A stretch of 64,000 nt of DNA from Chryseobacterium sp. MYb7 (GTDB lineage Bacteria > Bacteroidota > Bacteroidia > Flavobacteriales > Weeksellaceae), in NCBI RefSeq assembly GCF_002979455.1, contig NZ_PCOU01000013.1, positions 1-64,000 of the forward strand. The letters run 5' to 3'. Under the pieces are notes generated by a model. The model was not told the DNA's origin. It made no database searches and saw only the letters and a program-made list of their open reading frames with translations. Each line of letters opens with the position of its first letter. Positions within the stretch are counted from its first letter, which is position 1. The translations under genes were made by a program, and so were the position numbers. Shown here piece after piece: positions 50,342 to 60,603 of the stretch.

Positions 50342-52945
50342 TTAGATATTCAACGCTTTTTGGTAAGCATTTTCTAAACCTTCAAGGTTTTTACCTCCAG
50401 CCGTTGCAAAGCCAGGGTTTCCACCACCACCACCTTGAATTTCTTTAGCAAGGTCTTTTACGATAGCTCCAGCCTGGTAATCTGCTGCAAGATCATCAGA
50501 AACTCCAACAGTAATCATTGGTTTTCCGTCTGCATCAGAAAGAATAATCGTTACTGAAGTCGGAATTTCTCTCTTCAACTGGAATACGATATCTTTTACA
50601 GAACCTGCATCCAGAGAGGTTTTCTTTACAAGAAGCTGCTTGTTGCCTTTCTGCTCATAAGCATTCTTCCATTCTCCGATTTCTCCTTTTGCTTTTTCCT
50701 TTTTAAGGGCGTCTACTTCAGCCTTCAATGAAGTATTTTCTTCGATCAGTTTTTCGATAGATCTTACCACATCTTTAGACTTTAATAATTGAGAAAGTTC
50801 AATGATCTGTTTTTCAAGATTGTTGAAATATTCTTCAGATTTGTCTCCTGAAATAGCCTCAATCCTTCTGATTCCCGCAGCAGCAGAACCTTCAGAAGTG
50901 ATTTTGAAATGACCAATTTCGCTGGTGTTTTTTACGTGAGTTCCCCCGCAAAGTTCTTTTGAACTTCCGAACTGGATCATTCTCACACTGTCACCATATT
51001 TTTCACCAAACAAAGCCATTGCTCCTTTTTCCAGAGCTTCCTGAATCGGAATATTTCTGAATTCCTGTAAAGCAATACTTTCTTTGATCTTTTTATTTAC
51101 TTTTTCCTCAATTAATGCCAATTCTTCCTCAGTCATTTTGTTGAAATGAGAGAAGTCGAAACGTAGATAATCCGGACCTACATAAGAACCTTTCTGCTCT
51201 ACGTGAGTTCCTAAAACATCTCTTAGAGCTTCATGCAGAAGGTGAGTTACAGAGTGATTTGCCTGAGAATTTTTTCTCTCAGAAGCGTTTACTTTAGCAT
51301 AGAAAATAGCTCCTGCATCTTTCGGAAGACCATTGATCAACGAAATAATCAATCCGTTTTCTTTTTTAGTTTCCAACACTTCGAAGCTTTCAACAGCATT
51401 TTCAAGAACACCTTTGTCTCCAACCTGTCCACCTCCTTCAGGATAGAAAGGAGAGCTGCTTAATACTACCTGATAAAATTCTCCGTCTTTGTTTTCTACT
51501 TTTCTATATCTTGTAATGTATGTTTCAGACTCAGTCTGGTCGTAACCTACAAATGTTTCAGGCTTAGATTCAAGATTTACCCAGTCATATACTTTCTGAG
51601 CAGAATCTGCTTTTGAACGAAGTTTCTGTTTCTCCATTTCAGCTTTGAAACCTTCTTCATCAATCGTTAACCCTTTTTCTTCAGCAATAATTCTTGTTAA
51701 ATCATCAGGGAAACCATACGTATCATACAACTCAAAAACTTCTTCGCTAGGTAATACTTTCTGATTATCTGCAATAGTCTGCTGGATCAGCTTTTCTACT
51801 CTGATCAGACCGTTTTCAATTGTTTTTAAGAATGAATCTTCTTCACTTTTGATGACTTCAGAAACCAGTTTTCCTTGTTTTTCAAGTTCCGGGAAGAAAG
51901 CTCCCATTTGTTCCTGTAGCACAGCAACCAACTTGTAAAGGAAAGGTTCTTTCATATCCAGGAATCGGTAAGAATAAGAAATTCCTCTTCTTAAAATTCT
52001 TCTGATAACATAACCGGCTCCTCCGTTGGATGGCAATTGTCCGTCTGCAATGGCAAAGGAAACCGCTCTGATGTGGTCTACCACAACACGGATCGCAATA
52101 TCTTTTTCGTTTTCTAAAATTCCGGCATATTTTTTACCTGAAAGTTCCTCAACTTTAGCAATAAGCGGAGTGAAAACATCAGTATCATAGTTGGAAGACT
52201 TCCCTTGAAGTGCCATACAAAGACGTTCAAAGCCCATTCCCGTATCTACGTGCTGAGCAGGAAGTTTTTCTAAAGATTTATCTGCCTTTCTGTTGAATTC
52301 CATGAAAACCAGGTTCCATACTTCCACTACTTGTGGGTGATCATTATTCACCAATTCAAGTCCAGAAACCTTAGCTTTCTCTTCCGGTGTTCTCAAGTCA
52401 ACATGGATTTCTGAACACGGTCCGCATGGTCCGCTTTCACCCATTTCCCAGAAGTTATCTTTTTTATTTCCGTTGATAATTCTATCCTCTGAAATGTGTG
52501 ACTTCCAGAAGTCATAAGCATCCTGGTCTCTGTCCAGATTTTCTGAAGCATCACCTTCAAAAATAGTTACGTATAAATTTTCTTTCGGAATTCCGTATAC
52601 TTCAGTCAGTAATTCCCAGGCAAAAGCAATAGCCTCTTTTTTGAAGTAATCCCCGAAAGACCAGTTTCCTAACATCTCGAACATGGTATGGTGGTAAGTA
52701 TCTCTACCTACATCATCCAAATCATTGTGCTTCCCTGAAACTCTCAGACACTTTTGGGTATCGGCAATTCTAGGGGCGGTAGGCGTTTTGTAGCCAAGGA
52801 AGAAATCCTTGAACTGCGTCATTCCGGAGTTGGAAAACATAAGGGTAGGGTCGTCTTTCAGCACAATAGGAGCTGAAGGAACGATCAAGTGCTCCTTACT
52901 TTTAAAATAATCTAAAAATTTTTGACGTATCTCTTGTGATGTCAT
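50342..52945 (-). CDS. alaS: Alanyl-tRNA synthetase
   Basis: The 867-aa enzyme has a class II catalytic core ([32 protein letters not shown]), an editing domain with zinc ligands [10 protein letters not shown] and CGGTHV, and a C-terminal DHHA1 domain with [14 protein letters not shown]. It charges tRNA-Ala and edits Ser/Gly mischarging in the cytosol. Length and layout are standard. It appears monocistronic, with the divergent sigma-factor gene 237 nt away. Confidence 0.98.
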   Translation of the reverse strand: MTSQEIRQKFLDYFKSKEHLIVPSAPIVLKDDPTLMFSNSGMTQFKDFFLGYKTPTAPRIADTQKCLRVSGKHNDLDDVGRDTYHHTMFEMLGNWSFGDYFKKEAIAFAWELLTEVYGIPKENLYVTIFEGDASENLDRDQDAYDFWKSHISEDRIINGNKKDNFWEMGESGPCGPCSEIHVDLRTPEEKAKVSGLELVNNDHPQVVEVWNLVFMEFNRKADKSLEKLPAQHVDTGMGFERLCMALQGKSSNYDTDVFTPLIAKVEELSGKKYAGILENEKDIAIRVVVDHIRAVSFAIADGQLPSNGGAGYVIRRILRRGISYSYRFLDMKEPFLYKLVAVLQEQMGAFFPELEKQGKLVSEVIKSEEDSFLKTIENGLIRVEKLIQQTIADNQKVLPSEEVFELYDTYGFPDDLTRIIAEEKGLTIDEEGFKAEMEKQKLRSKADSAQKVYDWVNLESKPETFVGYDQTESETYITRYRKVENKDGEFYQVVLSSSPFYPEGGGQVGDKGVLENAVESFEVLETKKENGLIISLINGLPKDAGAIFYAKVNASERKNSQANHSVTHLLHEALRDVLGTHVEQKGSYVGPDYLRFDFSHFNKMTEEELALIEEKVNKKIKESIALQEFRNIPIQEALEKGAMALFGEKYGDSVRMIQFGSSKELCGGTHVKNTSEIGHFKITSEGSAAAGIRRIEAISGDKSEEYFNNLEKQIIELSQLLKSKDVVRSIEKLIEENTSLKAEVDALKKEKAKGEIGEWKNAYEQKGNKQLLVKKTSLDAGSVKDIVFQLKREIPTSVTIILSDADGKPMITVGVSDDLAADYQAGAIVKDLAKEIQGGGGGNPGFATAGGKNLEGLENAYQKALNI

Positions 52946-53182
52946 AGTATTGCTTTTGCTTTTTTAATATCAAATTTTTGATAAGATGCAAATTTAAGAT
53001 TTTTAAGCGATTTGTAATAATTTTATGCTATGTTTTGAATGGTGAAGGATTTGCTTAATGGATGTGTGGTAAACCTATAAGGTTTGAAGTGGCTGTAATC
53101 AATAATAATCTTCCTAATTTTGCAATTTCCGTTTAACTTACTACCTTCGTTGTGATCTGAAATAAGACAAAAAATCCTTCCA

Positions 53183-53737
53183 ATGACAAAAGATGAAGAA
53201 CTGAAAAGCTGGATAGAACGATATTCAGGACCGCTTTTGAAACGGGCACTGTATGTACTTTCAAATAAAGAAGACGCGCAGGATGTTGTTCAGGAAGTTT
53301 TTCTCTCTGCTTATTCCGCTTATGATTCTTTTGAAGGGAAAAGTCAGGCGCTTACGTGGCTGATGGCTATTCTGAATAGAAAAGTCGCAGATTTTTACCG
53401 GAAAAAATATAAATCAGAACCCAATATCAGATTGGATCATTTTTTTGATGAAACCGGATCATGGAAAAATAATGATGTTTTAAACGACTGGAATGTATCG
53501 GGTGAAGGTGATGAACTTTTAGACAGTGCAGAATTTAATAAAACCTTAGAGGAATGTATTGAGGAATTACCCTCCAAATGGAAGATCCTGCTTAAGATGT
53601 ATTATATTGAAGAAAAAAAAGCACCGGAAATAAGTCAGGAATTAGATGTTTCTACGACTAATCTTTGGAAGATTTTGCAAAGAAGCCGTATGCAGCTCAG
53701 AGAATGTCTGGAGTTTAACTGGTTTTCAAAATCATAA
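53183..53737 (+). CDS. ECF-type RNA polymerase sigma factor
   Basis: The 184-aa protein has region 2 (KEDAQDVVQEVFLSAYSAYD, then ALTWLMAILNRKVADFYRKK) and region 4 (LPSKWKILLKMYYIEEKKAPEI, with HTH SQELDVSTTNLWKILQRSR). It belongs to the extracytoplasmic-function group. A small zinc protein of anti-sigma type starts 5 nt downstream and would hold it inactive. The next genes encode a DUF417 protein and MsrAB, so its regulon probably covers oxidative or chlorine damage. Confidence 0.93.
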   Translation: MTKDEELKSWIERYSGPLLKRALYVLSNKEDAQDVVQEVFLSAYSAYDSFEGKSQALTWLMAILNRKVADFYRKKYKSEPNIRLDHFFDETGSWKNNDVLNDWNVSGEGDELLDSAEFNKTLEECIEELPSKWKILLKMYYIEEKKAPEISQELDVSTTNLWKILQRSRMQLRECLEFNWFSKS

Positions 53738-53742
53738 GTGAA

Positions 53743-54012
53743 ATGATAAGAAGAATACTACATATATTATTTTTACCATGCAGTGAAGCTACTTTACTGA
53801 TGGAAAAGAGAAATGCCAAATCCATTTCTTCCAAAGAAAACAGGATGCTAAGCATGCATCTAATGATCTGTAAATGGTGCAGAATGTACAATGAAAAGCT
53901 GGCACTTCTGGATAAAGTGTTTAAAAAGACATTTTCTGAACAAAAAACTGAAATAAATGAATCTGAAATTCAGGACTTTAAAGATAAAATGATCGATAAA
54001 TTGAATTTCTGA
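53743..54012 (+). CDS. Zinc-finger anti-sigma-like protein
   Basis: The 89-aa protein carries a compact zinc anti-sigma (zf-HC2) pattern: C13 in LPCSEATLL, then H-x3-C-x2-C in HLMICKWCRMY. There is no membrane segment, so it is soluble. It is 5 nt downstream of the ECF sigma gene. In such ZAS proteins oxidation of the zinc cysteines frees the sigma factor. Family type is read from the pattern; direct pairing with this sigma is inferred. Confidence 0.75.
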   Translation: MIRRILHILFLPCSEATLLMEKRNAKSISSKENRMLSMHLMICKWCRMYNEKLALLDKVFKKTFSEQKTEINESEIQDFKDKMIDKLNF

Positions 54013-54091
54013 GAAAAATTCTGTCAGGATTTTAAAAAGCTTCCGACTATACTTTTGAAAACAATAAAGTATTAATTAAAATTTAAAAAAA

Positions 54092-54535
54092 ATGGTCGGA
54101 ACAGTACAGGAATCTAAAAATCTATTATCCCGAATCGGATATTACATTTCGCTTTTTGGAGCAGCGCTTATTTTGCTGTGGATCGGTATCTTCAAGTTTA
54201 CCCCTACAGAAGCAGCAGCAATAAAACCTTTGGTAGAAAACCATTTCTTAACTTTTTTCGTATATAAAATTATAAGCGTCCAGGCAGTGTCAAATCTTAT
54301 CGGAACGATAGAAATTATCATTGCATTACTCCTGATATTTAGTGCGAAATTTGCTGTATTGAAAAAGTATGCAGGCATAGGAATGATAGTAACTTTTCTG
54401 GTGACATTAAGCTATTTATTTACAACACCAGGGATATGGAAAATAGTAGATGGAGTGCCTGTGACAAATTTCTTTATTTTAAAAGATATTCTGCTTTTAG
54501 GATTTGGATTCATGATCGTTCAAAATAATAAGTAA
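54092..54535 (+). CDS. DUF417 (YkgB/RclC-like) membrane protein
   Basis: The 147-aa protein has four membrane helices and the DUF417 landmarks: [21 protein letters not shown] near the N-terminus, [15 protein letters not shown] and TTPGIWK with [10 protein letters not shown] near the end. E. coli YkgB (RclC) of this family is part of the reactive-chlorine-induced Rcl system in the inner membrane. The stop overlaps the msrAB start by 1 nt (TAATG), so they are coupled. It lies 79 nt after the anti-sigma-like gene. Confidence 0.85.
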   Translation: MVGTVQESKNLLSRIGYYISLFGAALILLWIGIFKFTPTEAAAIKPLVENHFLTFFVYKIISVQAVSNLIGTIEIIIALLLIFSAKFAVLKKYAGIGMIVTFLVTLSYLFTTPGIWKIVDGVPVTNFFILKDILLLGFGFMIVQNNK

Positions 54536-55650
54536 TGAATAAAAAGGTAAAAATGAAAAATATATTTATTGTACTCGGAATCATTCTGGGTATAGCAGTC
54601 TTTGCTGCGGGATCCGGGCTTTTCAAAAAAAATAAGCCTAATGTAGTGGAAATAAAAAAAGAAAATGAGAAAATTATGGATAACAAAAACGTTAGAGAGA
54701 TTTATTTTGCAGGTGGATGTTTCTGGGGGACAGAACATTTTTTTCAACAAATTCGTGGTGTGGTAGGAACAGAAGTGGGCTATGCCAACGGAAATACCCA
54801 AAATCCTACTTATGAGGAGGTAGTAAGCCATACAACAGGTTTTGCAGAAACCGTAAAAGTGAAATATGATCCGGAACAGGTGGATCTGAAACTGTTGATT
54901 GATCTGTATTTTAAAACAATCGATCCTACCAGTAAAGATCAGCAGGGGAATGACAGAGGAAACCAGTACAGAACAGGAATCTATTTTACCAATAAAACAG
55001 ATGAGGCTTTGGTTAAAGATGAAGTCCAGAAACTGGCAAAAAATTATAGCAAACCATTACTCGTAGAAACTATTCCATTGAAAAATTTCTACAAGGCAGA
55101 GGATTATCATCAGGATTATTTGGATAAAAACCCAGGCGGATACTGCCATATTGAACCGGGACTTTTTGAAATGGCCAAAAAAGCAAATCCGCTTCCAAAG
55201 CCAACGTATCAAAAACAGGATAAAAAGGTTTTAAAAGAAAAACTTTCTGCAGAACAATATAATGTAACTCAGGAAAACGGTACAGAAAGACCTTTCCAAA
55301 ATGAATACTGGAACGAAACCCGTGAAGGAATCTATGTAGATATTACAACAGGAGAACCTTTGTTTATCTCTACAGATAAATTTGAATCCGGCTGTGGATG
55401 GCCAAGTTTCTCAAAACCTATTACAAAAGGGTTAATTGATGAGAAAATGGACCGTACCCACGGGATGACCAGAGTAGAAGTAAGAAGTAAAACCGGTGAT
55501 GCCCACTTAGGACATGTCTTCACAGACGGGCCGGAAGATAAAGGAGGACTCCGTTACTGTATCAACAGTGCTTCTCTGAAATTTATTCCAAAAGCAGAAA
55601 TGGAAAGTAAAGGATACGGAAAATATCTTCCGTTGTTAGATAAAAAGTAA
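54535..55650 (+). CDS. msrAB: Bifunctional peptide methionine sulfoxide reductase MsrA/MsrB
   Basis: The 371-aa fusion has an N-terminal membrane anchor (about 10-29), an MsrA domain (about 53-205) with nucleophile C62 in [11 protein letters not shown], and an MsrB domain (about 225-365) with [12 protein letters not shown] and the catalytic C342 in [16 protein letters not shown]. No CxxC zinc pairs are seen in MsrB. It reduces both S- and R-methionine sulfoxide. The anchor places it on the outside of the inner membrane. A shorter start at residue 7 is possible. Confidence 0.95.
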   Translation: MNKKVKMKNIFIVLGIILGIAVFAAGSGLFKKNKPNVVEIKKENEKIMDNKNVREIYFAGGCFWGTEHFFQQIRGVVGTEVGYANGNTQNPTYEEVVSHTTGFAETVKVKYDPEQVDLKLLIDLYFKTIDPTSKDQQGNDRGNQYRTGIYFTNKTDEALVKDEVQKLAKNYSKPLLVETIPLKNFYKAEDYHQDYLDKNPGGYCHIEPGLFEMAKKANPLPKPTYQKQDKKVLKEKLSAEQYNVTQENGTERPFQNEYWNETREGIYVDITTGEPLFISTDKFESGCGWPSFSKPITKGLIDEKMDRTHGMTRVEVRSKTGDAHLGHVFTDGPEDKGGLRYCINSASLKFIPKAEMESKGYGKYLPLLDKK

Positions 55651-55704
55651 TATGGCAGCCTTTTTATTTTGAATTAATGGTGTAATTGAAATTTCATTTC
55701 AACC

Positions 55705-56550
55705 TTACCAATCTCTTTTTCTCAGAATCCAGTACGATCCAAATATGAAAATAGCACACCACACCAGGCAAGCGATAAGACTTTCTGTAGGGTAGTGGAA
55801 TTCATATTTTATGCCCATACTTTTAGCCATATTTAATCTCATCATCGGATTAGGAATAAGATTAGACATACTTTCCAATGGTAAAAGATGGGTGATGAAA
55901 AAGTCATTCTGAAGAACTTCATTTCTTTGCGGCCCCTGCATTCCTTTTACTTTTGAGAACACTTCAATAGTTGTTAAAATTGCCTCACCAATCCATAAAA
56001 CAAAAAGAGCAAGAAATACAAATACAGATTTTCTCAGCAAAATGGAAAGGAACATCAAGAAACAGAAGAATGTAAATAATTTTACCAGATAATTTCCAAT
56101 AAAGAAGATTTCAGCAAAAACCTTTGTAGATTCTGTTGTATTGGAGTATTGATATCCCAGAAACAAAGTAATTCCCAATACAATGGCCGTTGAAACAATG
56201 GTGAAAATACTTATTGTCAGTAGTTTTGAAGTGATGAATTCTTTTCTGCTCAATCCATCAATCGTATTCTGCTTGAACATTCGGTTGCTGAATTCCTGCG
56301 AAATGGAGAAAACAATAATCAGTCCCAGGAAAATCTTCAACAAAGCCACAATCCATGTGGTAAAATTCCAGATTTCCGGGAAATTATAAATCCCCTGTTC
56401 TTTTAAGTTAATCGTTCCTCCAAAAACATCAAAATCAACCAACCCGACGAAAAGCAAAGCAATAAGAATGGCGAAATAGAGTATCGTAAAAACCTTAAAC
56501 GGCTTGTAGTTCAGGTTTTTGTAGTATTCCAGTTTTAATAATTTTATCAT
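55705..56550 (-). CDS. ABC-2-type transporter permease
   Basis: The 281-aa protein has six hydrophobic segments typical of ABC-2 permeases (first at about 19-37, last at 258-275). The cytosolic QEFSNRMFKQNTIDGLSRKEF is the usual coupling helix of this family. It is encoded 2 nt after the ATP-binding gene, so the two are co-transcribed and translationally linked. The substrate is unknown; such pairs are often peptide or drug exporters. Confidence 0.88.
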   Translation of the reverse strand: MIKLLKLEYYKNLNYKPFKVFTILYFAILIALLFVGLVDFDVFGGTINLKEQGIYNFPEIWNFTTWIVALLKIFLGLIIVFSISQEFSNRMFKQNTIDGLSRKEFITSKLLTISIFTIVSTAIVLGITLFLGYQYSNTTESTKVFAEIFFIGNYLVKLFTFFCFLMFLSILLRKSVFVFLALFVLWIGEAILTTIEVFSKVKGMQGPQRNEVLQNDFFITHLLPLESMSNLIPNPMMRLNMAKSMGIKYEFHYPTESLIACLVWCAIFIFGSYWILRKRDW

Positions 56551-56552
56551 GA

Positions 56553-57455
56553 CTAATTGGTGTTTTTTACAAGTTCAAGGAATTGAGATTCAAGAGATAA
56601 TTTTTTCTTGGTCAAGTGGGACAAATAAATCCCTTTCTCTGCCAGTTTCTGATTCATTGCCGAAGCCGAAATAGAAGCATCATCACGGATCTGAGCTTTG
56701 ATAAGATCTCCTTCCTGATTGATAGAAGTGAACCATTGAAGCTCATTCAGAGCATTTAAAAGTAATGTGTTATTATCAGCTTTCAGTTCAAAATATCCAT
56801 TGTTGGAAGTCATTTCATCCACTCGTCCGCAATAAATAGAATTTCCTTCTTTCAGTACAATCACATGGCTGCATATTTTTTCAATTTCATCCAAAAGGTG
56901 GCTTGCAATGATAATCGTGATTCCCTGCTTGGCAATATCGCTGATGATTTCTCGGATCTGAATAATTCCTTCAGGGTCCAATCCGTTGGTTGGCTCATCT
57001 AATATCATCACTTCAGGATTATTCAACATCGCTGAAGCTATGGCAAGACGCTGTTTCATTCCCAAAGAAAAGGTTTTGAAAGTATCTTTTCTCCTTTCAT
57101 AAAGATTTACGGTTTTCAAAACTTCGTCAATCCTTGAATACGGAGTTTTTTTAATTTCTGCAACAATCTTAAGATTGGTTTCTGCACTTAAATAAGGATA
57201 AAAGTTGGGCTGTTCGATAATGGCTCCAATCTTTTTTAAAGTTTCCGGATCTGTTCCTTTTTTACCAAACCAAAACCAATCTCCGCTGGTAGGGTTGATT
57301 GTTGAAAGCAGCATCCCGAAAGTCGTGGATTTTCCGCTTCCATTGGGACCCAAAAGCCCATAAACATTTCCTCTTTCGACATCAAAAGAAATATTGTTGA
57401 CCACAACTCTTTTGAATTTCTTCGTCAAATTTTTTACTGATAAAATCTTTTCCAT
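56553..57455 (-). CDS. ABC transporter ATP-binding protein
   Basis: From the Met at 57455 (MEKILSVKNLTKKFK) the product is 300 aa; an open frame continues upstream to 57569 but the extra 38 residues are out of family and would overlap the divergent promoter. Walker A GPNGSGKST, Q-loop IIEQPNFYPY, signature FSLGMKQRLAIASAM and Walker B VMILDEPTNGLDPEG are intact. It is a NatA/BcrA-type ATPase driving the permease encoded next. Confidence 0.93.
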   Translation of the reverse strand: MEKILSVKNLTKKFKRVVVNNISFDVERGNVYGLLGPNGSGKSTTFGMLLSTINPTSGDWFWFGKKGTDPETLKKIGAIIEQPNFYPYLSAETNLKIVAEIKKTPYSRIDEVLKTVNLYERRKDTFKTFSLGMKQRLAIASAMLNNPEVMILDEPTNGLDPEGIIQIREIISDIAKQGITIIIASHLLDEIEKICSHVIVLKEGNSIYCGRVDEMTSNNGYFELKADNNTLLLNALNELQWFTSINQEGDLIKAQIRDDASISASAMNQKLAEKGIYLSHLTKKKLSLESQFLELVKNTN

Positions 57456-57571
57456 GTAATTTGTTTTACATAGTAGTAGTCTATATAAATTAGATAATGT
57501 TACAGAATTATCATAAATCAATATTAATTTATTGGTAAATACATTAAATTTGATAGAATTAATCATCACTT

Positions 57572-58924
57572 ATGAAGCTAATTGAACTGGCAGAAGAATT
57601 GAATGTATCTGCAGAAGCCATAAAACAGTTTATACAGGATTTTGATCTTGAATTGGTAGACTGTGTCAGTACGAATTTTGAAGTAAAAGAAGATTTTGAA
57701 AAATTTGCCCGAGAAAATGTAGACTTTTTAAGGTTATATGAAAAAGATCTGGACAAAAATAAAACATTGGAGCAGATTGCCAAAGTCATCAACCAGCCTA
57801 AAGACAAGGTAGAAAAGGTGATTAAAGATAATAATCTCAATATTTTTGATAACGGTTTTTTCAAATCCTCCATATCAAGTTATGGAATTGATAATAAACT
57901 CGGAGGAAACTATAAGTTTGTCTATGATTATTTCGGGAGCAAAACCAGCCTCCAGCAAAGAGATTTTATAGGATATAGAGACCTTTTCTTCTATACATCT
58001 ACAGTTCTGGAACCCTTCCTTAATCCGCAGCAGATCAAAGATTGGGGGATCAACAAGCCTGCAGGAATTATTCTCTATGGTCCTCCGGGAAGCGGTAAGA
58101 TATTTTGGGCCAATAAAATTGCTGAAATCATTGGCTATCAGTTTAAAGAAGTTAAAAAACATTATTTAGGAACTTCATTGATTGACGGAAATGAAATCAA
58201 TTTCAGTGATTTTCTGTTGAACATGATGAAGGAAAATAAAATGCTGCTCTTCATGGACGATTTTGATGAAATTATGATGCAGAGAAAAGCAGAAACAGAT
58301 GTTGCTTCCTGTAATCTTGAAGCCCAGGAGCTTATTCTCCATTATATCGGAAAATTTGAAAAAGAAGGAGTTTTAATGGTTGGCTCTGCCAACTCCGTTT
58401 CAGAAATCGACGAAGAAATTCTTGCTCCGGGAAGGTTTGATGTGATGATCCCTATCTTTCCGCCCAATGCTTCGGAGCGTTCAGAAATTATTCTATATGC
58501 CATGACCAGAGGATTGGAAGAAGATTCTTTACTCTACAAAATACTTAAAAACAATAAAGCAGATAAAGTTCCTTTCTGGCATGAAATAGCTTCAAAGATG
58601 AAAGCATTCAGCAATACCATGCTGATCGATTTTACGCAAAGCTTAAAGAAAAGAATTAAAAATCTATATCAGAGAACCAGAAATGAAAAGCTGAAGATAG
58701 ATCAGACTCTTTTGAGCGGAGCTTTAAGAGATGCTGGTTCCAAACTTACTGAAGAATATCTTGATCAGATAGCGAGATTTCTTGCCGATGCCATTATCAA
58801 TAATTTTGATGATTTTAAGTTCAGGATTCAGGCATTGAAAAGCGAACTGGAAACCTACAGAGTTGTTGAAGAACCGCAGAGAGCCATCGGATTTCAGCAT
58901 AATGATGAAGGAGATAAAGGGTAG
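57572..58924 (+). CDS. AAA-family ATPase with IF2-N-like HTH and altered Walker motifs
   Basis: The 450-aa protein begins with a small helical domain (1-55: LIELAEELNVSAEAIKQFIQ) resembling the IF2 N-terminal or winged-helix type, then an AAA core (about 160-330): Walker A GPPGSGKI (170-177), Walker B LLFMDD (225-230), sensor VGSANSVSEI and arginine segment APGRFDVMIPI. The Walker A Thr/Ser is Ile and the Walker B Glu is Asp, both unusual. ATP hydrolysis may be weak. The role is unknown. It stands alone, divergent from the ABC gene. Confidence 0.7.
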   Translation: MKLIELAEELNVSAEAIKQFIQDFDLELVDCVSTNFEVKEDFEKFARENVDFLRLYEKDLDKNKTLEQIAKVINQPKDKVEKVIKDNNLNIFDNGFFKSSISSYGIDNKLGGNYKFVYDYFGSKTSLQQRDFIGYRDLFFYTSTVLEPFLNPQQIKDWGINKPAGIILYGPPGSGKIFWANKIAEIIGYQFKEVKKHYLGTSLIDGNEINFSDFLLNMMKENKMLLFMDDFDEIMMQRKAETDVASCNLEAQELILHYIGKFEKEGVLMVGSANSVSEIDEEILAPGRFDVMIPIFPPNASERSEIILYAMTRGLEEDSLLYKILKNNKADKVPFWHEIASKMKAFSNTMLIDFTQSLKKRIKNLYQRTRNEKLKIDQTLLSGALRDAGSKLTEEYLDQIARFLADAIINNFDDFKFRIQALKSELETYRVVEEPQRAIGFQHNDEGDKG

Positions 58925-59001
58925 ACCGTTTAAAGTTCAAGGTTTAATGTCTAAGGTTTAAGGTTTTACAAAAATTATTCATCACTCATCACTTATTATT
59001 C
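58925..59001. repeat. Degenerate simple repeat between the AAA gene and the oxidoreductase
   Basis: The 77-nt spacer reads as AAGGTTTAA words followed by TTCATCACTCATCACTTATTATTC, of the same style as 31219-31250 and 33128-33150. It is listed as a member of a degenerate dispersed family. Confidence 0.4.
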
Positions 59002-60108
59002 ATGAACAGCATCTGGGAACTGGACACTTTCTACAGAAAAAGAGATATTATCATTATTGGTGCCGGATTTTCCGGGCTGTGGACGGCAATATCTATTAAA
59101 GAGAAATATCCTGAAAAATCTGTTCTGATTATTGAGCGGAATGCTATTCCATTAGGCGCTTCAACGAGAAATGCTGGTTTTGCCTGTTTCGGAAGCCTTA
59201 CCGAAGTTATTGCCGATTCGCAGAAAATGGGCTGGGAAAAAACACTGGAACTCGTTAAAATGAGATTTGATGGTCTTCAGAAAATCCAGCATTATTTTAA
59301 AAATGATGACATTGATTTTGAACTCAGCGGAGGTTATGAAATTATAAATAATAAAGAATCTTTAGCCCAAATTGATACAGTTAATGAAAAACTGAGAGTA
59401 ATAACCGGGCTTGATCAAACCTACACGTTGAGACAAGAAAAAATACAGGAATTCGGGTTAGGAAAATCTAAATTCCTGATTGAAAATCCCTATGAAGGAA
59501 GTCTGCATTCAGGAAAGCTTCTGCAAAAATTGCTGGAAAAATGCCACGAACTAAAAGTTGAGTTTTTATTCGGAACAGAGGTTGAAAAAATTGATGAGAC
59601 AGAAGAAAACACTGAGGTTTACCTTTCTGCAGATCTTTCTGTAAAAGCAGATCAACTCATCTATTGTACTAATGCATTCACGTCAAAGTTTCTGGAAAAA
59701 GAGATGATTATTCCCGCCCGCGGACAGGTTCTATTGACAGAACCCATTGTTGGATTACAACTTAAAGGAACCTTTCATTATGATGAAGGCTACTATTATT
59801 TTAGAAACTTAGGGAACAGAGTACTGCTGGGTGGCGGAAGAAATCAGGATTTTAAAACAGAAGAAACAACAACCTTTGAAACAACAGAATTCCTGCAGAA
59901 TCATTTGGAAAACTTTTTAAAAGAAGTTATACTTCCCAACAATGAATTTAAAATTGCCCTCCGCTGGTCAGGAATTATGGCTATGGGTGAAGAAAAGTCT
60001 CCTATTGTAAAACAACTTTCGGAAAGGCAGTTTTGTGCGGTAAGACTTTCAGGAATGGGAGTTGCTTTAGCTCCGAAGATTGGTGAAATGGTAGCAGAAA
60101 TGATTTGA
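59002..60108 (+). CDS. FAD-dependent oxidoreductase of the DAO family
   Basis: The 368-aa protein has the FAD-binding IIIGAGFSGLWTAISIK at residues 17-33 with acidic IIERN at the end of the second strand, the STRNAGFACFGS loop and a late MGVALAPKIGEMVAE FAD-contact helix. It resembles glycine/D-amino-acid oxidases and related sarcosine-type enzymes. The substrate is unknown. It is preceded by a simple-repeat spacer and followed by a small membrane-protein gene. Confidence 0.85.
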   Translation: MNSIWELDTFYRKRDIIIIGAGFSGLWTAISIKEKYPEKSVLIIERNAIPLGASTRNAGFACFGSLTEVIADSQKMGWEKTLELVKMRFDGLQKIQHYFKNDDIDFELSGGYEIINNKESLAQIDTVNEKLRVITGLDQTYTLRQEKIQEFGLGKSKFLIENPYEGSLHSGKLLQKLLEKCHELKVEFLFGTEVEKIDETEENTEVYLSADLSVKADQLIYCTNAFTSKFLEKEMIIPARGQVLLTEPIVGLQLKGTFHYDEGYYYFRNLGNRVLLGGGRNQDFKTEETTTFETTEFLQNHLENFLKEVILPNNEFKIALRWSGIMAMGEEKSPIVKQLSERQFCAVRLSGMGVALAPKIGEMVAEMI

Positions 60109-60172
60109 TAAATTATAAAACTAAATTGATATCTTAATCTAAGGTTTTACGAATAAACTGGAATAAAACAGT

Positions 60173-60478
60173 ATGAGTAGTTATAAATATACAGTATGGT
60201 TTTCTATATTAACAATTCCTCTTGGTTTTCTTGCGATCCTTGCAGGAGGTGGAGGCCACGGGACTTATTTTCCTTTATTAGCTATCTTTCCGTTTAGTTT
60301 ACTGGGAACTTTTTTTAATGAAGAAATACCTCTGTTTGTAGGAATCATACAATTACCTGTTTATGGTTTTTTAATGGATAAATTTGGAACAAAAAAAGCT
60401 CTTCCTGTTATTATTGCAATACATGTTATAGGTATGTGTACTGTTTTTACGCTGAAAAGAGACTATTTTTTTAGTTAA
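60173..60478 (+). CDS. Small membrane protein
   Basis: The 101-aa product has three hydrophobic segments (about 8-25, 29-48 and 75-95) and a GGGGHG turn after the first. I recognise no family. It lies 64 nt after the oxidoreductase stop, on the same strand. Its promoter is probably separate, given the A+T-rich spacer. Confidence 0.6.
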   Translation: MSSYKYTVWFSILTIPLGFLAILAGGGGHGTYFPLLAIFPFSLLGTFFNEEIPLFVGIIQLPVYGFLMDKFGTKKALPVIIAIHVIGMCTVFTLKRDYFFS

Positions 60479-60579
60479 TTATTTTTCCACGAGTTAGAAC
60501 CTGTACTCAAATCCTGTAACTCGTAACCCGAACCCCTGAAAACTCAGAACTCAAAACGCTCCACTCTAAAAGAATTCCT

Positions 60580-60587
60580 TATTTTTG
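60580..60587 (+). promoter_or_regulatory. prfB -7 promoter element
   Basis: TATTTTTG matches the TAnnTTTG box 17 nt before the GTG start. No good -33 was found at standard spacing. Confidence 0.5.
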
Positions 60588-60603
60588 CAAAAAAGAAACA
60601 TTC

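Noticed and set aside
57456-57569. 38-residue N-terminal extension of the ABC ATPase
   Set aside because: Not typical for the family; the normal N-terminus begins at MEKILSVKNLTKKF and the extension lies in the divergent promoter region.
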